Positions 11,494 to 21,760 are shown, numbered from the stretch's first letter. The stretch: 64,000 bases of DNA from Peptoniphilaceae bacterium (GCA_028726605.1 JAQYPV010000023.1:1-64000); one strand, 5' to 3'. Made by a program: numbers and translations. The notes: generated from the sequence alone by a model not told the origin.

Positions 11494-13281
11494 TCAGTGG
11501 CGTTCCAGCGGTTTGCACCGCGCCGCCAGGTAGTTCAAGTCCTCACCGTCCAAATGCGGGGAGAGTTTTTCGAAGCAGGTCTCGTTATAGGAGTTGAGCC
11601 AATCGAGTTCCGCGTCGGTGAGCATCCGGACATCCACGGGGCGGGTGTCGATGGGCACCCACGTGAGGCACTCGAAGCCGTACCAGGTGCCGTATTCGTT
11701 TTCGCCGCGTTCCTCCACGAGCGTGATGGACTCGATGCGGATGCCATGCGAGTTCTCGATGTAGAGGCCCGGTTCCATGGAGGTCACCATGCCGGGGGCG
11801 AGTTCCACCAGCGCGCCGGCGACGGGGCGTTCCGTAAAGGTCTGCGGCCCTTCGTGCACGGAGAGGATGTGGCCCACGCCGTGTCCCAGACCGTGGAAGA
11901 AGCGCTTCTTCGCCGCAAACAGCGGCGCCATGGCGACCGCGCCCACATAAGCGCCCGTCGTATTCTTGGGGAATTGCGCCGTCATGCCGGCGATGTGCGA
12001 CTTCAGAACCAGCGTGTAGTCTTCGCGCTCTTCGTCGCTCACCGGGCCCATCGCCACCGTGCGCGTGATATCGGTGGTGCCTTCGAGGTAGTGGCCGCCG
12101 CTGTCCACCAGGAGCAGCCCCCGCGCCTCGATGGTCTTGGGCGCGTCCGCGTCCATCGGATCGTAGTGCACGATGGCGGCGTTGGATCCGTAGCCCACGA
12201 TGGCGGCGAAACTGTCCTCGAGGAAGTGTTCGCCCTCGGTGCGGAATTCGTGGAGTTTGCGCACGGCGGAGCGCTCGTTGACGCCGCCGGTCTGTGCGCC
12301 GGTCTCCACCCAGTTGAAGAAGCGCACCAGGGCGCACCCGTCTTTGATGAAGGCCTCGCGCATGTTTTGGATCTCCGTCTCGTTTTTGATGGCCTTCATG
12401 AGGGACGTGAGGTTGGTGCCGTATTGGATTTTGACGTTGTCGTTGAGCGCGCGGAAGAGCGTGATGCTCGTGGCATCGGCGTCTAAGTAGACGACTTTCT
12501 GTCCGGCGACCTCCGCCAGCTGGTCGCCCACGGCGTCGTACGGGCGCAGCGTCACGTCGGCCGCCGCCAGCGCGCGCTGCACTTCCTCTGTGACTTTGGA
12601 CGGTTGAATGAAGAGCGTGGCCTCGTCCGCGGAGATGAGCGCATAGCTCAGGACGACGGGTGTGTCTTCGACGTCGTCGCCGCGGAGGTTGAACAGATAG
12701 CACACGTCCTCCAGTGCGCTGATGAAGGTGTAGTCACACTCGCGCTCCCGCATCATGAAGCGCAACACGCGCAGTTTTTCTGCCACCGATTGGCCCGCGT
12801 AGGTCTCGGACAAGACGTACGCCGGGTGGCCCGGAAGGTGCGGGCGATCGGTCCAAATGTCGGACACGTAGTCCACGTCCGTGATGAGCGCGCGCGTGCC
12901 CATGGCCTTCGCCAGTTCTCGATAGCGATGCACCGAGAAGCACAGGCCGTCGAATCCGATCTTGCCGAACGGCGATACCTTGTCCCGCAAGAAGTCCTCC
13001 ATGGTCTGGTCCACGCCCATGCGATAGAGGGTGATGCCGGTGCCCTTCAGCTGATTCTCGGCCTGGAGAAAATAACGGGAGTCCGTCCAAAGCCCCGCTT
13101 CCCGCCGCGTGATGACGAGCGTGCCGGCCGATCCGGTGAAGCCGGACATGAACTCCCTCGTTTTATAGTAGTCGGGCACGTACTCCGACTGGTGTGGGTC
13201 GGCCGTCGGAACGATGTAGGCTTCGATGTCCCGCGCCCCCATGTGTTGTCGTAGTGCCGCAATGCGTTCCTGAATTTTCAT
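11494..13281 (-). CDS. M24 family aminopeptidase P (Xaa-Pro aminopeptidase)
   Basis: Cytosolic metallopeptidase releasing an N-terminal residue ahead of proline. The 595-residue, three-domain form (two creatinase-like N-terminal domains plus the pita-bread catalytic domain) resembles eukaryote-type APP found in many Clostridia. Metal ligands are visible: LLLVDSGGHYLEGTTDITRT (two Asp), HGLGHGVGH (His), SMEPGLYIE and the later ECLTW block (Glu). Start ATG 13281 is followed by the typical N-terminal sequence with YIVPTADPHQSEY. It lies between ychF and uvrC in one direction. Confidence 0.95.
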   Translation of the reverse strand: MKIQERIAALRQHMGARDIEAYIVPTADPHQSEYVPDYYKTREFMSGFTGSAGTLVITRREAGLWTDSRYFLQAENQLKGTGITLYRMGVDQTMEDFLRDKVSPFGKIGFDGLCFSVHRYRELAKAMGTRALITDVDYVSDIWTDRPHLPGHPAYVLSETYAGQSVAEKLRVLRFMMRERECDYTFISALEDVCYLFNLRGDDVEDTPVVLSYALISADEATLFIQPSKVTEEVQRALAAADVTLRPYDAVGDQLAEVAGQKVVYLDADATSITLFRALNDNVKIQYGTNLTSLMKAIKNETEIQNMREAFIKDGCALVRFFNWVETGAQTGGVNERSAVRKLHEFRTEGEHFLEDSFAAIVGYGSNAAIVHYDPMDADAPKTIEARGLLLVDSGGHYLEGTTDITRTVAMGPVSDEEREDYTLVLKSHIAGMTAQFPKNTTGAYVGAVAMAPLFAAKKRFFHGLGHGVGHILSVHEGPQTFTERPVAGALVELAPGMVTSMEPGLYIENSHGIRIESITLVEERGENEYGTWYGFECLTWVPIDTRPVDVRMLTDAELDWLNSYNETCFEKLSPHLDGEDLNYLAARCKPLERH

Positions 13282-13292
13282 GACTCCTCCTT

Positions 13293-14387
13293 TTAAACGT
13301 TAAACCGAAAGTGAACGATGTCGCCGTCCTGCATGATGTAGTCCTTGCCTTCCAACCGCAACTTGCCGGCATCGCGAATGGCGCTGACGGAGCCCATCGC
13401 CACCCAGTCGTCGTACGAGAAGATCTCCGCGCGAATGAAGCCGCGTTGAATGTCCGTGTGGATCTTGCCGGCCGCCTCCCAGGCGCTCGTGCCCTTGGCG
13501 ATGGTCCACGCGCGCGTCTCGTCGGCGCCCGTGGTCAAGAAGGACATCAGCCCGAGGAGGTCGTACGACGCCACCACGAGGCGATCCAAGCCGGAGCTCT
13601 CCAGCCCCAGCATCTCCAGAAACTCCCGCTTTTCGGCGTCGTCCAGCGAAGCGATCTCCGCCTCGGCCTTCGCGGAGATGACCACGACCGGCGCCTTCTC
13701 CTCTGCGGCAAAGTCCCGTACGCGCGCCACGTTGGCGTTGCCCGCGCCGTCATCGGCCACGTCGCTTTCGTCTACATTGGCCACGTAGATGATGGGCTTC
13801 ACGCTCAAGAGTTGGTACGAGCGCAGGAATTTCTCCTCTTCCTCCGTCAACGTCAAGACGCGTGCCGAGCGTCCCTCTTCCAAAACTGCTTTGATGCGCT
13901 GCAGCAAGTCCACTTCCGGGCGTACGCCCTTCTCCGCTTTTGCCTGCTTTTCTTTCTTGGCGAGGATGCGCTCAATTTGTTCCAAGTCGGACAAGATGAG
14001 TTCCAGATTGATGGTCTCGATGTCGCGCAGCGGGTCCACGCTGCCGTCCACGTGCGTCACGTTCTCATCCTCGAAGCAGCGCAACACTTCCACGATGGCC
14101 TCGCATTCGCGAATGTTGCCTAAAAACTTATTTCCCAGGCCTTCGCCCTTGCTGGCGCCACGCACCAGGCCGGCGATGTCGTAAAACTCAATGGTCGCCG
14201 GCACCTTCTTCTTGGACTCAAATTTTTCTGCTAACAAGTCCAGGCGCGGATCTGGCACTGCCACCAATCCCACATTGGGTTCGATGGTGTTAAACGGATA
14301 GTTCTCCGCCGGCACCCCCGCGTCCGTGATGGCGTTAAACAGCGTCGACTTTCCGACATTCGGTAGCCCCACAATGCCTAATTTCAA
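13293..14387 (-). CDS. ychF: Redox-regulated ATPase YchF (OLA1 family)
   Basis: Obg-like P-loop protein that binds ATP rather than GTP and associates with ribosomes and stress responses. 364 residues. G1 motif GLPNVGKSTLF at residues 6-16, switch II DIAGLVRGASKGEGLGN, the altered G4 region NVDE, coiled-coil insertion around 130-200, and a C-terminal TGS domain ending MQDGDIVHFRFNV. It heads the ychF-aminopeptidase-uvrC-hprK series; spacing to the next gene is 11 bp. Confidence 0.97.
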   Translation of the reverse strand: MKLGIVGLPNVGKSTLFNAITDAGVPAENYPFNTIEPNVGLVAVPDPRLDLLAEKFESKKKVPATIEFYDIAGLVRGASKGEGLGNKFLGNIRECEAIVEVLRCFEDENVTHVDGSVDPLRDIETINLELILSDLEQIERILAKKEKQAKAEKGVRPEVDLLQRIKAVLEEGRSARVLTLTEEEEKFLRSYQLLSVKPIIYVANVDESDVADDGAGNANVARVRDFAAEEKAPVVVISAKAEAEIASLDDAEKREFLEMLGLESSGLDRLVVASYDLLGLMSFLTTGADETRAWTIAKGTSAWEAAGKIHTDIQRGFIRAEIFSYDDWVAMGSVSAIRDAGKLRLEGKDYIMQDGDIVHFRFNV

Positions 14388-14623
14388 TGGATCACTTCCC
14401 CTCTTTTGCTCTCTAGGTGTTTTAGACTTATGTCATCTCACCTTTGCTGCATTTTGTTTTTGTTCTCTTGCTCTCTTTGCATATTGCTGCGTTTTACTCT
14501 TGCATTGTCCTTACGTTTTGCTCTCGCGTTATCTTTACCATTCTACACCATTGCGCATGGCGAGAACGTCGTTTCAAAAATCGGAAGGTCGCTTGATTTT
14601 GCGGCAGGGATTCGGACGATCAA

Positions 14624-14698
14624 CAGCGTCGCGCGGATGACTGACGAAGCAAAGCGACCACAGCATCGCGCGGATGACTGACGGAGCAAAGCGGTCGA
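14624..14698. repeat. 37-bp tandem repeat, two copies
   Basis: Two adjacent copies of a 37-bp unit containing GCGCGGATGACTGACG, differing at a few positions (starts 14624 and 14661). Confidence 0.85.
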
Positions 14699-14875
14699 AA
14701 GCATCGACCCTCCCGATGTCAAGAAAGTCTTTTTAATGTTAACGAAAAAACGCATTGTAATTTCTGATACTCGGTCGAGGCATCTAAAAACTCGACATGG
14801 CTCATTAGCCTCAAAAGGAAATCGTCGATTTATGATCCGTCGACGGTTTCGTATCGCGGCGAAGACAAAGATGGC

Positions 14876-15168
14876 GATGCATCGGTATGGGCAATTTTGC
14901 AAAAAGTATAATTGCGTACACCCGTTTCAAAATGGTGTGGGCAATATGAGAAAACGCGGGTTAGCGTCTATTTTTTCGGCCAAATAATAGACGGCTATTG
15001 AAAAAAGAAGCTGTTTGCGTATACGAAGGGTCCCAAATCGATACGCGTTTGAAAAGATAATTGACTTTGCGTACACGTCGACGCGACGCTTAAACAAGAA
15101 AAGTCGATTTGCCCCTACGAGATTTCAAAAGCTATACGGTAATGCGAAATAATGATATTTGCCCCTAC
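14876..15168 (+). repeat. Dispersed intergenic element, copy A
   Basis: About 293 bp that aligns over its full length with the reverse complement of 29926-30221. Landmarks occur in the same order in both: TGGGCAATTT, TTGCGTAYAC, AATGGTGTGGGC, a CGTCTAT...ATAGACG hairpin, TTTGCGTATACGAAG, CGACGC, CGATTTGCCC and finally TTGCCCCTAC. In this copy the hairpin stem is only 7 bp (14965-14971 with 14987-14993) and any reading frame is broken by stops. Confidence 0.75.
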
Positions 15169-15206
15169 ATGACGTGCCGATTCGACTACATGACGTGCCG
15201 ATTCGA
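15165..15206. repeat. 21-bp tandem repeat, two identical copies
   Basis: Two perfect head-to-tail copies of a 21-bp unit (starts 15165 and 15186) at the right edge of dispersed element copy A, consistent with recent slippage. Confidence 0.95.
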
Positions 15207-15454
15207 CGAAACTCACCGCTCCCCCTTCGGCAACTGCCAGTAAGGCCAACGCCGTAAAGGGTTGGTTTTCGATACCGGAGGCATAAGGAGCACAATGTGG
15301 GAACAGGTTATGTCTCGCTCCGGTGACAACAGCCTCCTCCCTCACCGAAGACGTCATCGTGTATCCCATTAGCACCATTTGATGGGCCTCGGAGTACGAA
15401 CATTTGGACATACCCTCTCCGCAGGCTCGTACGACTTGGGCTCTCACGAAAAAA

Positions 15455-15499
15455 AACAAGCCCAATGACACGGCGTCTCGCCATATCATTGGGTTTGTT
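15455..15499 (-). terminator. Strong terminator hairpin downstream of hbd
   Basis: Stem of 21 bp (15455-15475 with 15479-15499) with a 3-nt loop and a few mismatches or G-U pairs, followed on the minus strand by eight T's. The nearest upstream minus-strand gene is hbd, which stops 210 bp earlier. It either ends a long 3' UTR of the hbd transcript or belongs to a small untranslated RNA. Confidence 0.7.
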
Positions 15500-15709
15500 C
15501 GCGTCACTTCTTCCTGTAAGGCGTCGGCACATTTGACGGATCAGCGTCGCAGAGCAGATACGCCATTCTCGCGATCCACCATGTACTCCAACACCTCCGG
15601 ACACATGACTGATCCGGCATTTCCGCCTCCAGCCATGTCATTGCTCCAATCCGCTCGTCGATGCCGGCAGCCGCCGGTGCCGGCACCTCGCCCCTCGTAC
15701 GCTTCGCTC

Positions 15710-16567
15710 TTACTTGTCATACGTATAAACGCCGCGGCCGCACTTCTTGCCGACCCAGCCCGCCTGCACGTACTGCTTCAAGAGCGGGCACGGACGATAC
15801 TTGGAGTCACCAAAGCCTTCATACATCACCGTCATGATGGCGAGGACCGTATCCAAGCCGATAAAGTCCGCCAATTCCAGCGGTCCCATCGGATGATTCG
15901 CGCCGTACTTCATGACCGTGTCGATGTCCTCCGCCGAACCCACGCCTTCGTAAAGCGTGTAGAACGCTTCGTTGATCATCGTGATGAGGATGCGGTTGAG
16001 CGCGAACGCCGGGAAATCCTTGATTTCCACCGGCAATTTGCCGATCTCTTCGGTCAAGCCCTTAATCGTATCGAACGTCTCTTGGCTGGTCGAAATGCCG
16101 CGGATGATCTCCACGAGTTTCATGACCGGCACCGGGTTCATGAAATGCATGCCGATGACCTTGTCCGGGCGTTTCGTCATGGCCGCAATCTTCGTGATGG
16201 GAAGCGACGACGTGTTCGACGCCAAAATGGTGCCTTCTTTGGCCGCTTCATCCAAGTCCTTGAAGATGCCACCCTTGATCTTCAGGTCTTCAATCGCCGC
16301 TTCGATGACCAAATCCGAATCCGCCGCGCCCTTCTTCATGTCGAGTTCCGGCACGATGTTTTCGAGCGTCTTGGCCTTCTCTTCCTCCGTCATGCGCCCC
16401 TTGGCGACGTTCTTCGTCAAGAGCTTCTCGATGAACTGGATGCGGTTGTCGATGAATTCCTGCTTGATGTCGTTCAAATACACCTTATGGCCGGCTTGCG
16501 CCATGACCTGCGCAATGCCGCCGCCCATCTGTCCGGCGCCGATGACCATGATATTTCCAATTGCCAT
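15710..16567 (-). CDS. hbd: 3-hydroxybutyryl-CoA dehydrogenase
   Basis: Reduces acetoacetyl-CoA to 3-hydroxybutyryl-CoA in the butyrate pathway (or the reverse). 285 residues from ATG 16567, which has AAAGGAGAGG in front; the frame is open further upstream without homology. Rossmann motif [12 protein letters not shown] near the N-terminus, the catalytic His in [14 protein letters not shown], and the C-terminal domain with [14 protein letters not shown]. It follows crt on the same strand after 163 bp. Thiolase and butyryl-CoA dehydrogenase genes are not in the window. Confidence 0.95.
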   Translation of the reverse strand: MAIGNIMVIGAGQMGGGIAQVMAQAGHKVYLNDIKQEFIDNRIQFIEKLLTKNVAKGRMTEEEKAKTLENIVPELDMKKGAADSDLVIEAAIEDLKIKGGIFKDLDEAAKEGTILASNTSSLPITKIAAMTKRPDKVIGMHFMNPVPVMKLVEIIRGISTSQETFDTIKGLTEEIGKLPVEIKDFPAFALNRILITMINEAFYTLYEGVGSAEDIDTVMKYGANHPMGPLELADFIGLDTVLAIMTVMYEGFGDSKYRPCPLLKQYVQAGWVGKKCGRGVYTYDK

Positions 16568-16730
16568 AACCTCTCCTTTCGCGCGAGTGCCGTTTTCCCT
16601 TACAGTATAGTCCAAATTCACAGCCGCTCATCAGATCTTAAATCACCCGACCAACGGCCGTGCAACAGTCCTCTAAATCAATGGGCCGGCCTGTGTTCAT
16701 GAGCGCCTGAATCGCTCAACCCGTTACCAC

Positions 16731-17510
16731 TCACCGATTCTTAAAGTGCTTCTCCTTGCGCTTTTCCAAAAACGCCCCCATGCCTTCCTTGACGTCCTCA
16801 GTTGTGAACGTCTTCGCAAACGCCGCGACCTCCGTCTCAATGGCCTCCGCCATCGGCTGATCCGCCCCTTCATTCATAGCCTGTTTCGACAGCCGCACGG
16901 CGACCGGCGCGTTCTTCGCGATGTTGTTCGCGAGCTTCATCACAGCCGGCATGAGTTCCTCCACCGGAAATACCTTACTCACCAAGCCGATCCTGAGCGC
17001 CTCGTCCGCCTTGATATTGCGCGCCGAAAAGATGATCTCCCGCGCCGACGAACGCGAGCCGATGACGCGCATCAGCCGCTGCGTCCCGCCAAAGCCAGGC
17101 GTAATCCCCAGCCCCACTTCGGGCTGCCCGAAGACCGCATTTTCGCTGGCATAGCGGATGTCGCAAGCCATGGCCAGCTCATTGCCGCCGCCCAGCGCAA
17201 AGCCGTTCACTGCGGCGATGACCGGCAGCGGGAACGTCTCAATCTTGCGAAAGATGCGGTTGCCCTCGCGCCCGAACTCCTCCGCCTGTTGCTCATCGTA
17301 CTGCGCCATGGCCGCGATATCCGCGCCCGCCACGAACGACTTATCACCGCTGCCCGTCAAGACCACCACGCGCGCCACCTCTTGGTCGATGGCGTCAAAC
17401 GCCGCCTCCAAGTCGTGCAACACCTCCGGGTTCAACGCATTCATCGCCTTGGGCCGGTCGATGGTGACCACGCTGACCGCGCCCTCCGTCTCCAGTTTTA
17501 CAAATGCCAT
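16731..17510 (-). CDS. crt: Enoyl-CoA hydratase / crotonase
   Basis: Dehydrates 3-hydroxybutyryl-CoA to crotonyl-CoA. The 259-residue crotonase fold has the oxyanion-hole segment SFVAGADIAAM, GFALGGGNELAMACD with the first catalytic Glu, and FGQPEVGLGITPGFGGTQ with the second. Start ATG 17510 has GGAGGGGCGT just upstream. It lies between the CoA-transferase and hbd, all minus strand, consistent with a butyrate-forming or crotonate-using gene set. Confidence 0.94.
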   Translation of the reverse strand: MAFVKLETEGAVSVVTIDRPKAMNALNPEVLHDLEAAFDAIDQEVARVVVLTGSGDKSFVAGADIAAMAQYDEQQAEEFGREGNRIFRKIETFPLPVIAAVNGFALGGGNELAMACDIRYASENAVFGQPEVGLGITPGFGGTQRLMRVIGSRSSAREIIFSARNIKADEALRIGLVSKVFPVEELMPAVMKLANNIAKNAPVAVRLSKQAMNEGADQPMAEAIETEVAAFAKTFTTEDVKEGMGAFLEKRKEKHFKNR

Positions 17511-17659
17511 ACGCCCCTCCTCGGCCTATCGCTCGTTTATCTCCGACTCGCACGTTCGCCTGCACTCATATGCTCATTTGCCGATCTCCGAACGCCTGTT
17601 CGCGCCCGTTTCTGCTCGTCTCTTCGCCCGAACGTGCTTCGTCCAACGCTGATCCGCCT

Positions 17660-19009
17660 TTATCGCTTGTTCGATTGACGCCAAATACCCATTTCTTCAG
17701 CTTGCTGAATGAGTTCGTCGCGAAAATCCGGATGCGCGAGGTTCACCAGAGCCTCCGCGCGTTGCCACGTGCTCTTGCCCTTGAAGTTGTAAATGCCATA
17801 CTCCGTAGCGATATAGTGGACCGCCGACCGCGGATCCGTCACGATCGTGCCCGGCTTAAACGACTGCACGATGTTGCTGGTGACATTGCCCTTCTTGTCC
17901 GTGTGCGTCGCATTCAGCGCGACGATGCTCTTGCCGCCGTTCGAACGGTACGCGCCGATGACGAAGTCCAGCTGGCCGCCCGTGCCAGAGATGTGACGGA
18001 ACCCCGTCGACTCCGCCGACACCTGACCCATGAGGTCCACCTGAATGGCCGTGTTGATGGAGATGAAATTGTCGTGCGCCATGATGACCTTCGGGTCGTT
18101 CACGTAGTCCACCGATGCCGTGGCGATGGCGGGGTTGTGATCCACGTAGTCGTACATCTCCTGCGAGCCCGCGCCGAATGCGAAGACCTGTTTGCCGCGG
18201 TTGACCGTCTTGTACTTACCGGTGATCTTGCCGGCCTTCGCCATCTTGACCATGGAGTCCACGTACATCTCCGTGTGCACGCCCAAGTCGTGCAGATCCG
18301 AATCCACGATGCCCGCGCCCACGGCATCCGGCAGGCCGCCGATGCCGATCTGAATAGTGGCGCCGCTCGGGATCATCGGAATGATGAGATCCGCGATCTT
18401 CTTGTCCGTCTCCGACGGGGTGGAGTTGCCCATGACGTCCATGGGAGCATCCGACTTCACGACGGCGTCGACGTCGCGAATGTTCACCACGTCATCGAAC
18501 AGGCCAAACGTGTGCGGAATGTTCGGGTTTTCCTCCAAAATGACGTACTTGGCGCGGCGCACCGTTTCCGTGGAATGCGATGCGCCCATGCCGAAGGAGA
18601 AGTTGCCGTTCTCGTCCATGGTCGACACGGCGAGCACCGCCACGTCGACGCGCTCCACCTCGTCTTCACGGCGATAGAAATACGGCAGTTCATAGAAGCG
18701 CATAGGAATGAAGAAAGCGTCGCCCTCCGCCGCACGCTTGCGCTCCGTGCCGCCAAAGTGCCACGAATTCATCGTGAACACCTTGCGCCCGACGCGCTCG
18801 TTGGCCTCGTAGATGGCCAGCGGATGGAAGACGAGCAACGCGCGAATGTTGATGTCCTCCAGTTCTTCGGCGCGCGCCGCAATGGCGCGATCCACAAGCG
18901 TCGGCACGGTGCTGGCATGACCGTAGTCAATCCAATCGCCAGATTTGACGACCTTGGCGGCTTCTTCCGGCGTCGTGAGCTTTTGCTCATATTCCTTGCG
19001 AAAATCCAT
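17660..19009 (-). CDS. Acetyl-CoA hydrolase/transferase family CoA-transferase, probably butyryl-CoA:acetate type
   Basis: 449-residue family I CoA-transferase. The conserved C-terminal core shows GIGGLPDAVG, QVDLMGQVSAESTGFRHISGTGG (here split: the presumed catalytic Glu is in VSAES) and the GGQLDFV block. Relatives include butyryl-CoA:acetate and 4-hydroxybutyrate CoA-transferases. Its position beside crt and hbd favours the butyrate role, that is final release of butyrate with formation of acetyl-CoA, but the sequence alone does not separate the two. Start ATG 19009 has AGAAGGG upstream. Confidence 0.88.
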   Translation of the reverse strand: MDFRKEYEQKLTTPEEAAKVVKSGDWIDYGHASTVPTLVDRAIAARAEELEDINIRALLVFHPLAIYEANERVGRKVFTMNSWHFGGTERKRAAEGDAFFIPMRFYELPYFYRREDEVERVDVAVLAVSTMDENGNFSFGMGASHSTETVRRAKYVILEENPNIPHTFGLFDDVVNIRDVDAVVKSDAPMDVMGNSTPSETDKKIADLIIPMIPSGATIQIGIGGLPDAVGAGIVDSDLHDLGVHTEMYVDSMVKMAKAGKITGKYKTVNRGKQVFAFGAGSQEMYDYVDHNPAIATASVDYVNDPKVIMAHDNFISINTAIQVDLMGQVSAESTGFRHISGTGGQLDFVIGAYRSNGGKSIVALNATHTDKKGNVTSNIVQSFKPGTIVTDPRSAVHYIATEYGIYNFKGKSTWQRAEALVNLAHPDFRDELIQQAEEMGIWRQSNKR

Positions 19010-19166
19010 AATCCCTTCTTTCTAGTCAATGGGCATTGAGTTGCCGGTCGAACCGACGTCACCTCTCATACGTTTACCTAATACCCACGTTTTAAGAGAA
19101 ACTCTGCTCTTTTCTGCATCCTTTTCTCTCGGTCTTCCGCGCGATGCCACAGGGCGTCGGCCCCGC

Positions 19167-21149
19167 TCACGCCAGGAAGAAGGGGATGAAGATCAGCGAA
19201 ACCGTTGTCATGAGCTTGATCAGAATGTTGATGGACGGGCCGGAGGTGTCTTTGAACGGATCACCCACCGTGTCTCCCGTGACGGCCGCTTTGTGCGCTT
19301 CCGACCCCTTGCCGCCGTGCTGACCGGATTCGATGTACTTCTTGGCGTTGTCCCACGCTCCGCCGGCGTTGGCCATCATGATGGCCAACAGCACGCCCGT
19401 GATGAGCGCGCCCACCAAGAGGCCGCCCAGCGCCTCCACGCCCAGGAATTTGCCCACCAGAAGAGGCGCCACCACGGCCAGGAGGCCCGGAATGACCATC
19501 TTCCTAAGCGAAGCCTTCGTGGAAATGTCGATGCAGCGGCTGTAGTCCGGCTGAGCCGTGTTGTCCATGATGCCCGGGTTCTCGCGGAACTGCCGCCGCA
19601 CCTCCGCCACCATGGTATTGGCCGCGTCGCCCACGGCGTTCATCGTGAGCGCCGAGAACAAGAACGGCAACATCCCGCCGATGAACGCGCCGGCGATGAC
19701 GCTGGGCTTCGTCATGTCGAGACCGCTGAGATTTGCCGTCTGCGTGTACGTCGCAAAGAGAGCCAGCGCGGTAAGCGCCGCCGAGCCGATGGCGAAGCCC
19801 TTGCCAATGGCGGCCGTGGTGTTGCCCACGGAGTCCAGTTTATCCGTGATGGCACGCACGTCCTCCGGCAGGTGCGTCATCTCCGCAATACCGCCGGCAT
19901 TGTCCGCCACGGGGCCGTAGGCGTCCACGGCAATCGTCATCGCGCAAGTGGAGAGCATGCCGAGCGCCGCCAAGGCGATAGCGTACAGGCCTGCCGACGC
20001 GCCCATCTGCACCATCGAGGCGAAGGAAATCAAAATGCCCGCAGCAATCAGGACAATGGGCACCGCCGTGGAATTCATGCCCACGGAGAGTCCGGCGATG
20101 ATGTTGGTGGCGGAACCGGTCTGCGATTCGGCCGCAATCTTGCGCACAAAGGGAAAGCTGTCCGACGTGTAGAATTCAGTGACTTTGGAGATGCCGAGCC
20201 CCACCACGATGCCGGAAAGCACCGGGATGAACGGCCGCACCTCGCCGAAGATGAGAAAACTGAACAAGAGCGCCGTCACCAAGAGGATGACGGATGAGAT
20301 GAGCGTGCCCATGTTGAGCGAGCGCTGCGGGTGGGACGAACCGCGCACGGACTGAATGCCCAGGATGGCCGCGAGCAATCCGCAGAAGACCAGCGCGAAG
20401 GCGTACTGCACACCCTGCTCGGCGAAGGCCAACACGCCCAAGGTGAGGGCCGAGAGAATGGCGCCCACATACGATTCGAAGAGATCCGCGCCCATGCCGG
20501 CCACGTCGCCCACGTTGTCGCCCACATTGTCCGCGATGACGGCGGGATTGCGCGGGTCGTCTTCCGGAATGCCCACTTCGACTTTGCCCACCAAATCGGC
20601 GCCCACATCGGCCGCCTTGGTGTAGATTCCGCCGCCCACGCGCGCGAAGAGCGCCACGAACGAGGCCCCCAGGCTAAAGCCCATCACAATGGACGGATCC
20701 CTGAAGATGAGATAAAACGCGCTCACGCCGATGGCGCCCAATCCCACCACGACGAGGCCCATGACCGAGCCGCTGAAGAACGCCACGCGCAGCGCTTCGT
20801 TGATGCCCTTCGTGGCCGCCGCATTGGTGGTGCGCACATTGGCCAGCGTCGCCGCGTTCATCCCGACGAGGCCCGCCGCCATGGAGCACAGCGCCCCGAA
20901 CAAAAAGCAGGCCGCCGTGGGCCACGACTTCAGACCGAATCCGATCAACAGAAAGACGACGATCATAAAGACGAAAATGATGGCGTATTCGCGCTTCAAA
21001 AACGCGAAAGCGCCTTCCCGGTTGAGTCCCGCAATGCGCGTCATCTCCCGGCTTCCGGAGGGCAGACGGCGAATGGCATCCAGCTTCAACAGCGCCAGTG
21101 CAATCGCCGACACGCCCATGATAATGGCAATGATGGCAAGTATAAACAT
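19167..21149 (-). CDS. hppA: Membrane-bound ion-translocating pyrophosphatase
   Basis: Integral membrane enzyme coupling pyrophosphate hydrolysis to H+ or Na+ export. 660 residues, many transmembrane helices. The substrate-binding motif [18 protein letters not shown] and the following [19 protein letters not shown] are intact. The [10 protein letters not shown] segment has Ala at the position that marks the K+-dependent subfamily (Lys in K+-independent enzymes), so a K+-dependent enzyme is predicted; whether it moves H+ or Na+ is not resolved. ATG 21149 has GAGGAGGAAAGC ahead. Divergent from mscL, with its own promoter. Confidence 0.95.
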   Translation of the reverse strand: MFILAIIAIIMGVSAIALALLKLDAIRRLPSGSREMTRIAGLNREGAFAFLKREYAIIFVFMIVVFLLIGFGLKSWPTAACFLFGALCSMAAGLVGMNAATLANVRTTNAAATKGINEALRVAFFSGSVMGLVVVGLGAIGVSAFYLIFRDPSIVMGFSLGASFVALFARVGGGIYTKAADVGADLVGKVEVGIPEDDPRNPAVIADNVGDNVGDVAGMGADLFESYVGAILSALTLGVLAFAEQGVQYAFALVFCGLLAAILGIQSVRGSSHPQRSLNMGTLISSVILLVTALLFSFLIFGEVRPFIPVLSGIVVGLGISKVTEFYTSDSFPFVRKIAAESQTGSATNIIAGLSVGMNSTAVPIVLIAAGILISFASMVQMGASAGLYAIALAALGMLSTCAMTIAVDAYGPVADNAGGIAEMTHLPEDVRAITDKLDSVGNTTAAIGKGFAIGSAALTALALFATYTQTANLSGLDMTKPSVIAGAFIGGMLPFLFSALTMNAVGDAANTMVAEVRRQFRENPGIMDNTAQPDYSRCIDISTKASLRKMVIPGLLAVVAPLLVGKFLGVEALGGLLVGALITGVLLAIMMANAGGAWDNAKKYIESGQHGGKGSEAHKAAVTGDTVGDPFKDTSGPSINILIKLMTTVSLIFIPFFLA

Positions 21150-21204
21150 GCTTTCCTCCTCTGTTTTGATGTCCGCACTCCGCAGGCGTCTACTTATTAA
21201 GAAC

Positions 21205-21233
21205 ATTATAGACTATGCGCGGGAAAACGTGAA
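21205..21233 (-). promoter_or_regulatory. hppA promoter
   Basis: On the minus strand, TTCACG, a 17-bp spacer and TATAAT, 56 bp upstream of the hppA start. Confidence 0.6.
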
Positions 21234-21256
21234 CTCTTCTCCGCCAAATTCCCGAC

Positions 21257-21285
21257 TTGAACCGTCGCCTTTTTCTCTCTATAAT
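21257..21285 (+). promoter_or_regulatory. mscL promoter
   Basis: TTGAAC, a 17-bp spacer and TATAAT, ending 53 bp before the mscL start. It is back to back with the hppA promoter. Confidence 0.75.
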
Positions 21286-21338
21286 GGCAACGAATTGGGT
21301 TCGCAGAGAGAGGCCCTCGCCTCAGAAAAGGAGCTTTT

Positions 21339-21719
21339 ATGATTAAAGAATTCAAGGAATTCATCTCGCAAGGCAGCGTGCTCGACACCGCCGTCGGCAT
21401 CATCATCGGCGCCGCCTTCAAAGCCATTATCGATTCCTTTATCGCTGACCTCATCACCCCGCTGTTGAACGTCTTCCTGGGCAACATCAACTTCAAGGAT
21501 TGGGTCGTCACCGTCGGTCCGATCAACTTCGCCGTGGGCAACTTCATCAACAACGTGTTGTCCTTCCTCGTCATCGGCTTCGTGATGTTCCTCCTCGTCA
21601 AAGCCGCCAACAAAATGCGCAAACAAAAAGCGGCGACGACGAAAACCTGCCCGCATTGCCAGACAGAAATTCCCATCGGCGCCACTCGTTGCCCGCACTG
21701 CACCTCAGAACTCGCTTAA
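21339..21719 (+). CDS. mscL: Large-conductance mechanosensitive channel
   Basis: Pressure-release channel opening under hypo-osmotic shock. The 126-residue product has the N-terminal amphipathic helix (MIKEFKEFISQGSVLDTAVG), TM1 (GIIIGAAFKAIIDSFIADLI) and TM2 (FLVIGFVMFLLVKAANK). The C-terminus carries a small zinc-ribbon, CPHC-x10-CPHC, seen in many Firmicutes MscL proteins. AAAGGAG lies just upstream of the ATG. A terminator follows directly. Confidence 0.96.
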   Translation: MIKEFKEFISQGSVLDTAVGIIIGAAFKAIIDSFIADLITPLLNVFLGNINFKDWVVTVGPINFAVGNFINNVLSFLVIGFVMFLLVKAANKMRKQKAATTKTCPHCQTEIPIGATRCPHCTSELA

Positions 21720-21737
21720 TTGCATGAACCCAGTTCC

Positions 21738-21760
21738 ACGCCGCCACGCGGCGTTTTTTT
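21738..21760 (+). terminator. Rho-independent terminator of mscL
   Basis: 7-bp perfect stem ACGCCGC/GCGGCGT with a 3-nt loop, followed by a run of T's; 18 bp after the mscL stop. Confidence 0.85.

Larger units (their letters stand above)
14388..15709. other. Gene-free region of about 1.3 kb
   Basis: No reading frame here has a ribosome-binding site and protein-like composition. It holds a T-rich tract (14400-14540) upstream of ychF, a 37-bp tandem pair, one copy of a roughly 295-bp dispersed element, a 21-bp tandem pair and a strong terminator hairpin, all listed separately. Some frames (for example minus strand 15115-15507) look mildly protein-like but have no start signal. Confidence 0.7.

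Noticed and set aside
14543-14902. 119-codon minus-strand frame
   Set aside because: No ribosome site, crosses the 37-bp repeat, no recognisable domain.
15115-15507. 130-codon minus-strand frame
   Set aside because: Spans the 21-bp duplication, element copy A and the terminator hairpin; no ribosome site.
17504-19039. 511-codon plus-strand frame opposite the CoA-transferase
   Set aside because: Antisense shadow in GC-rich DNA; His/Arg/Val-rich composition typical of the complement of a coding strand. The same applies to long frames opposite nifJ, uvrC, secA, murF and hppA.
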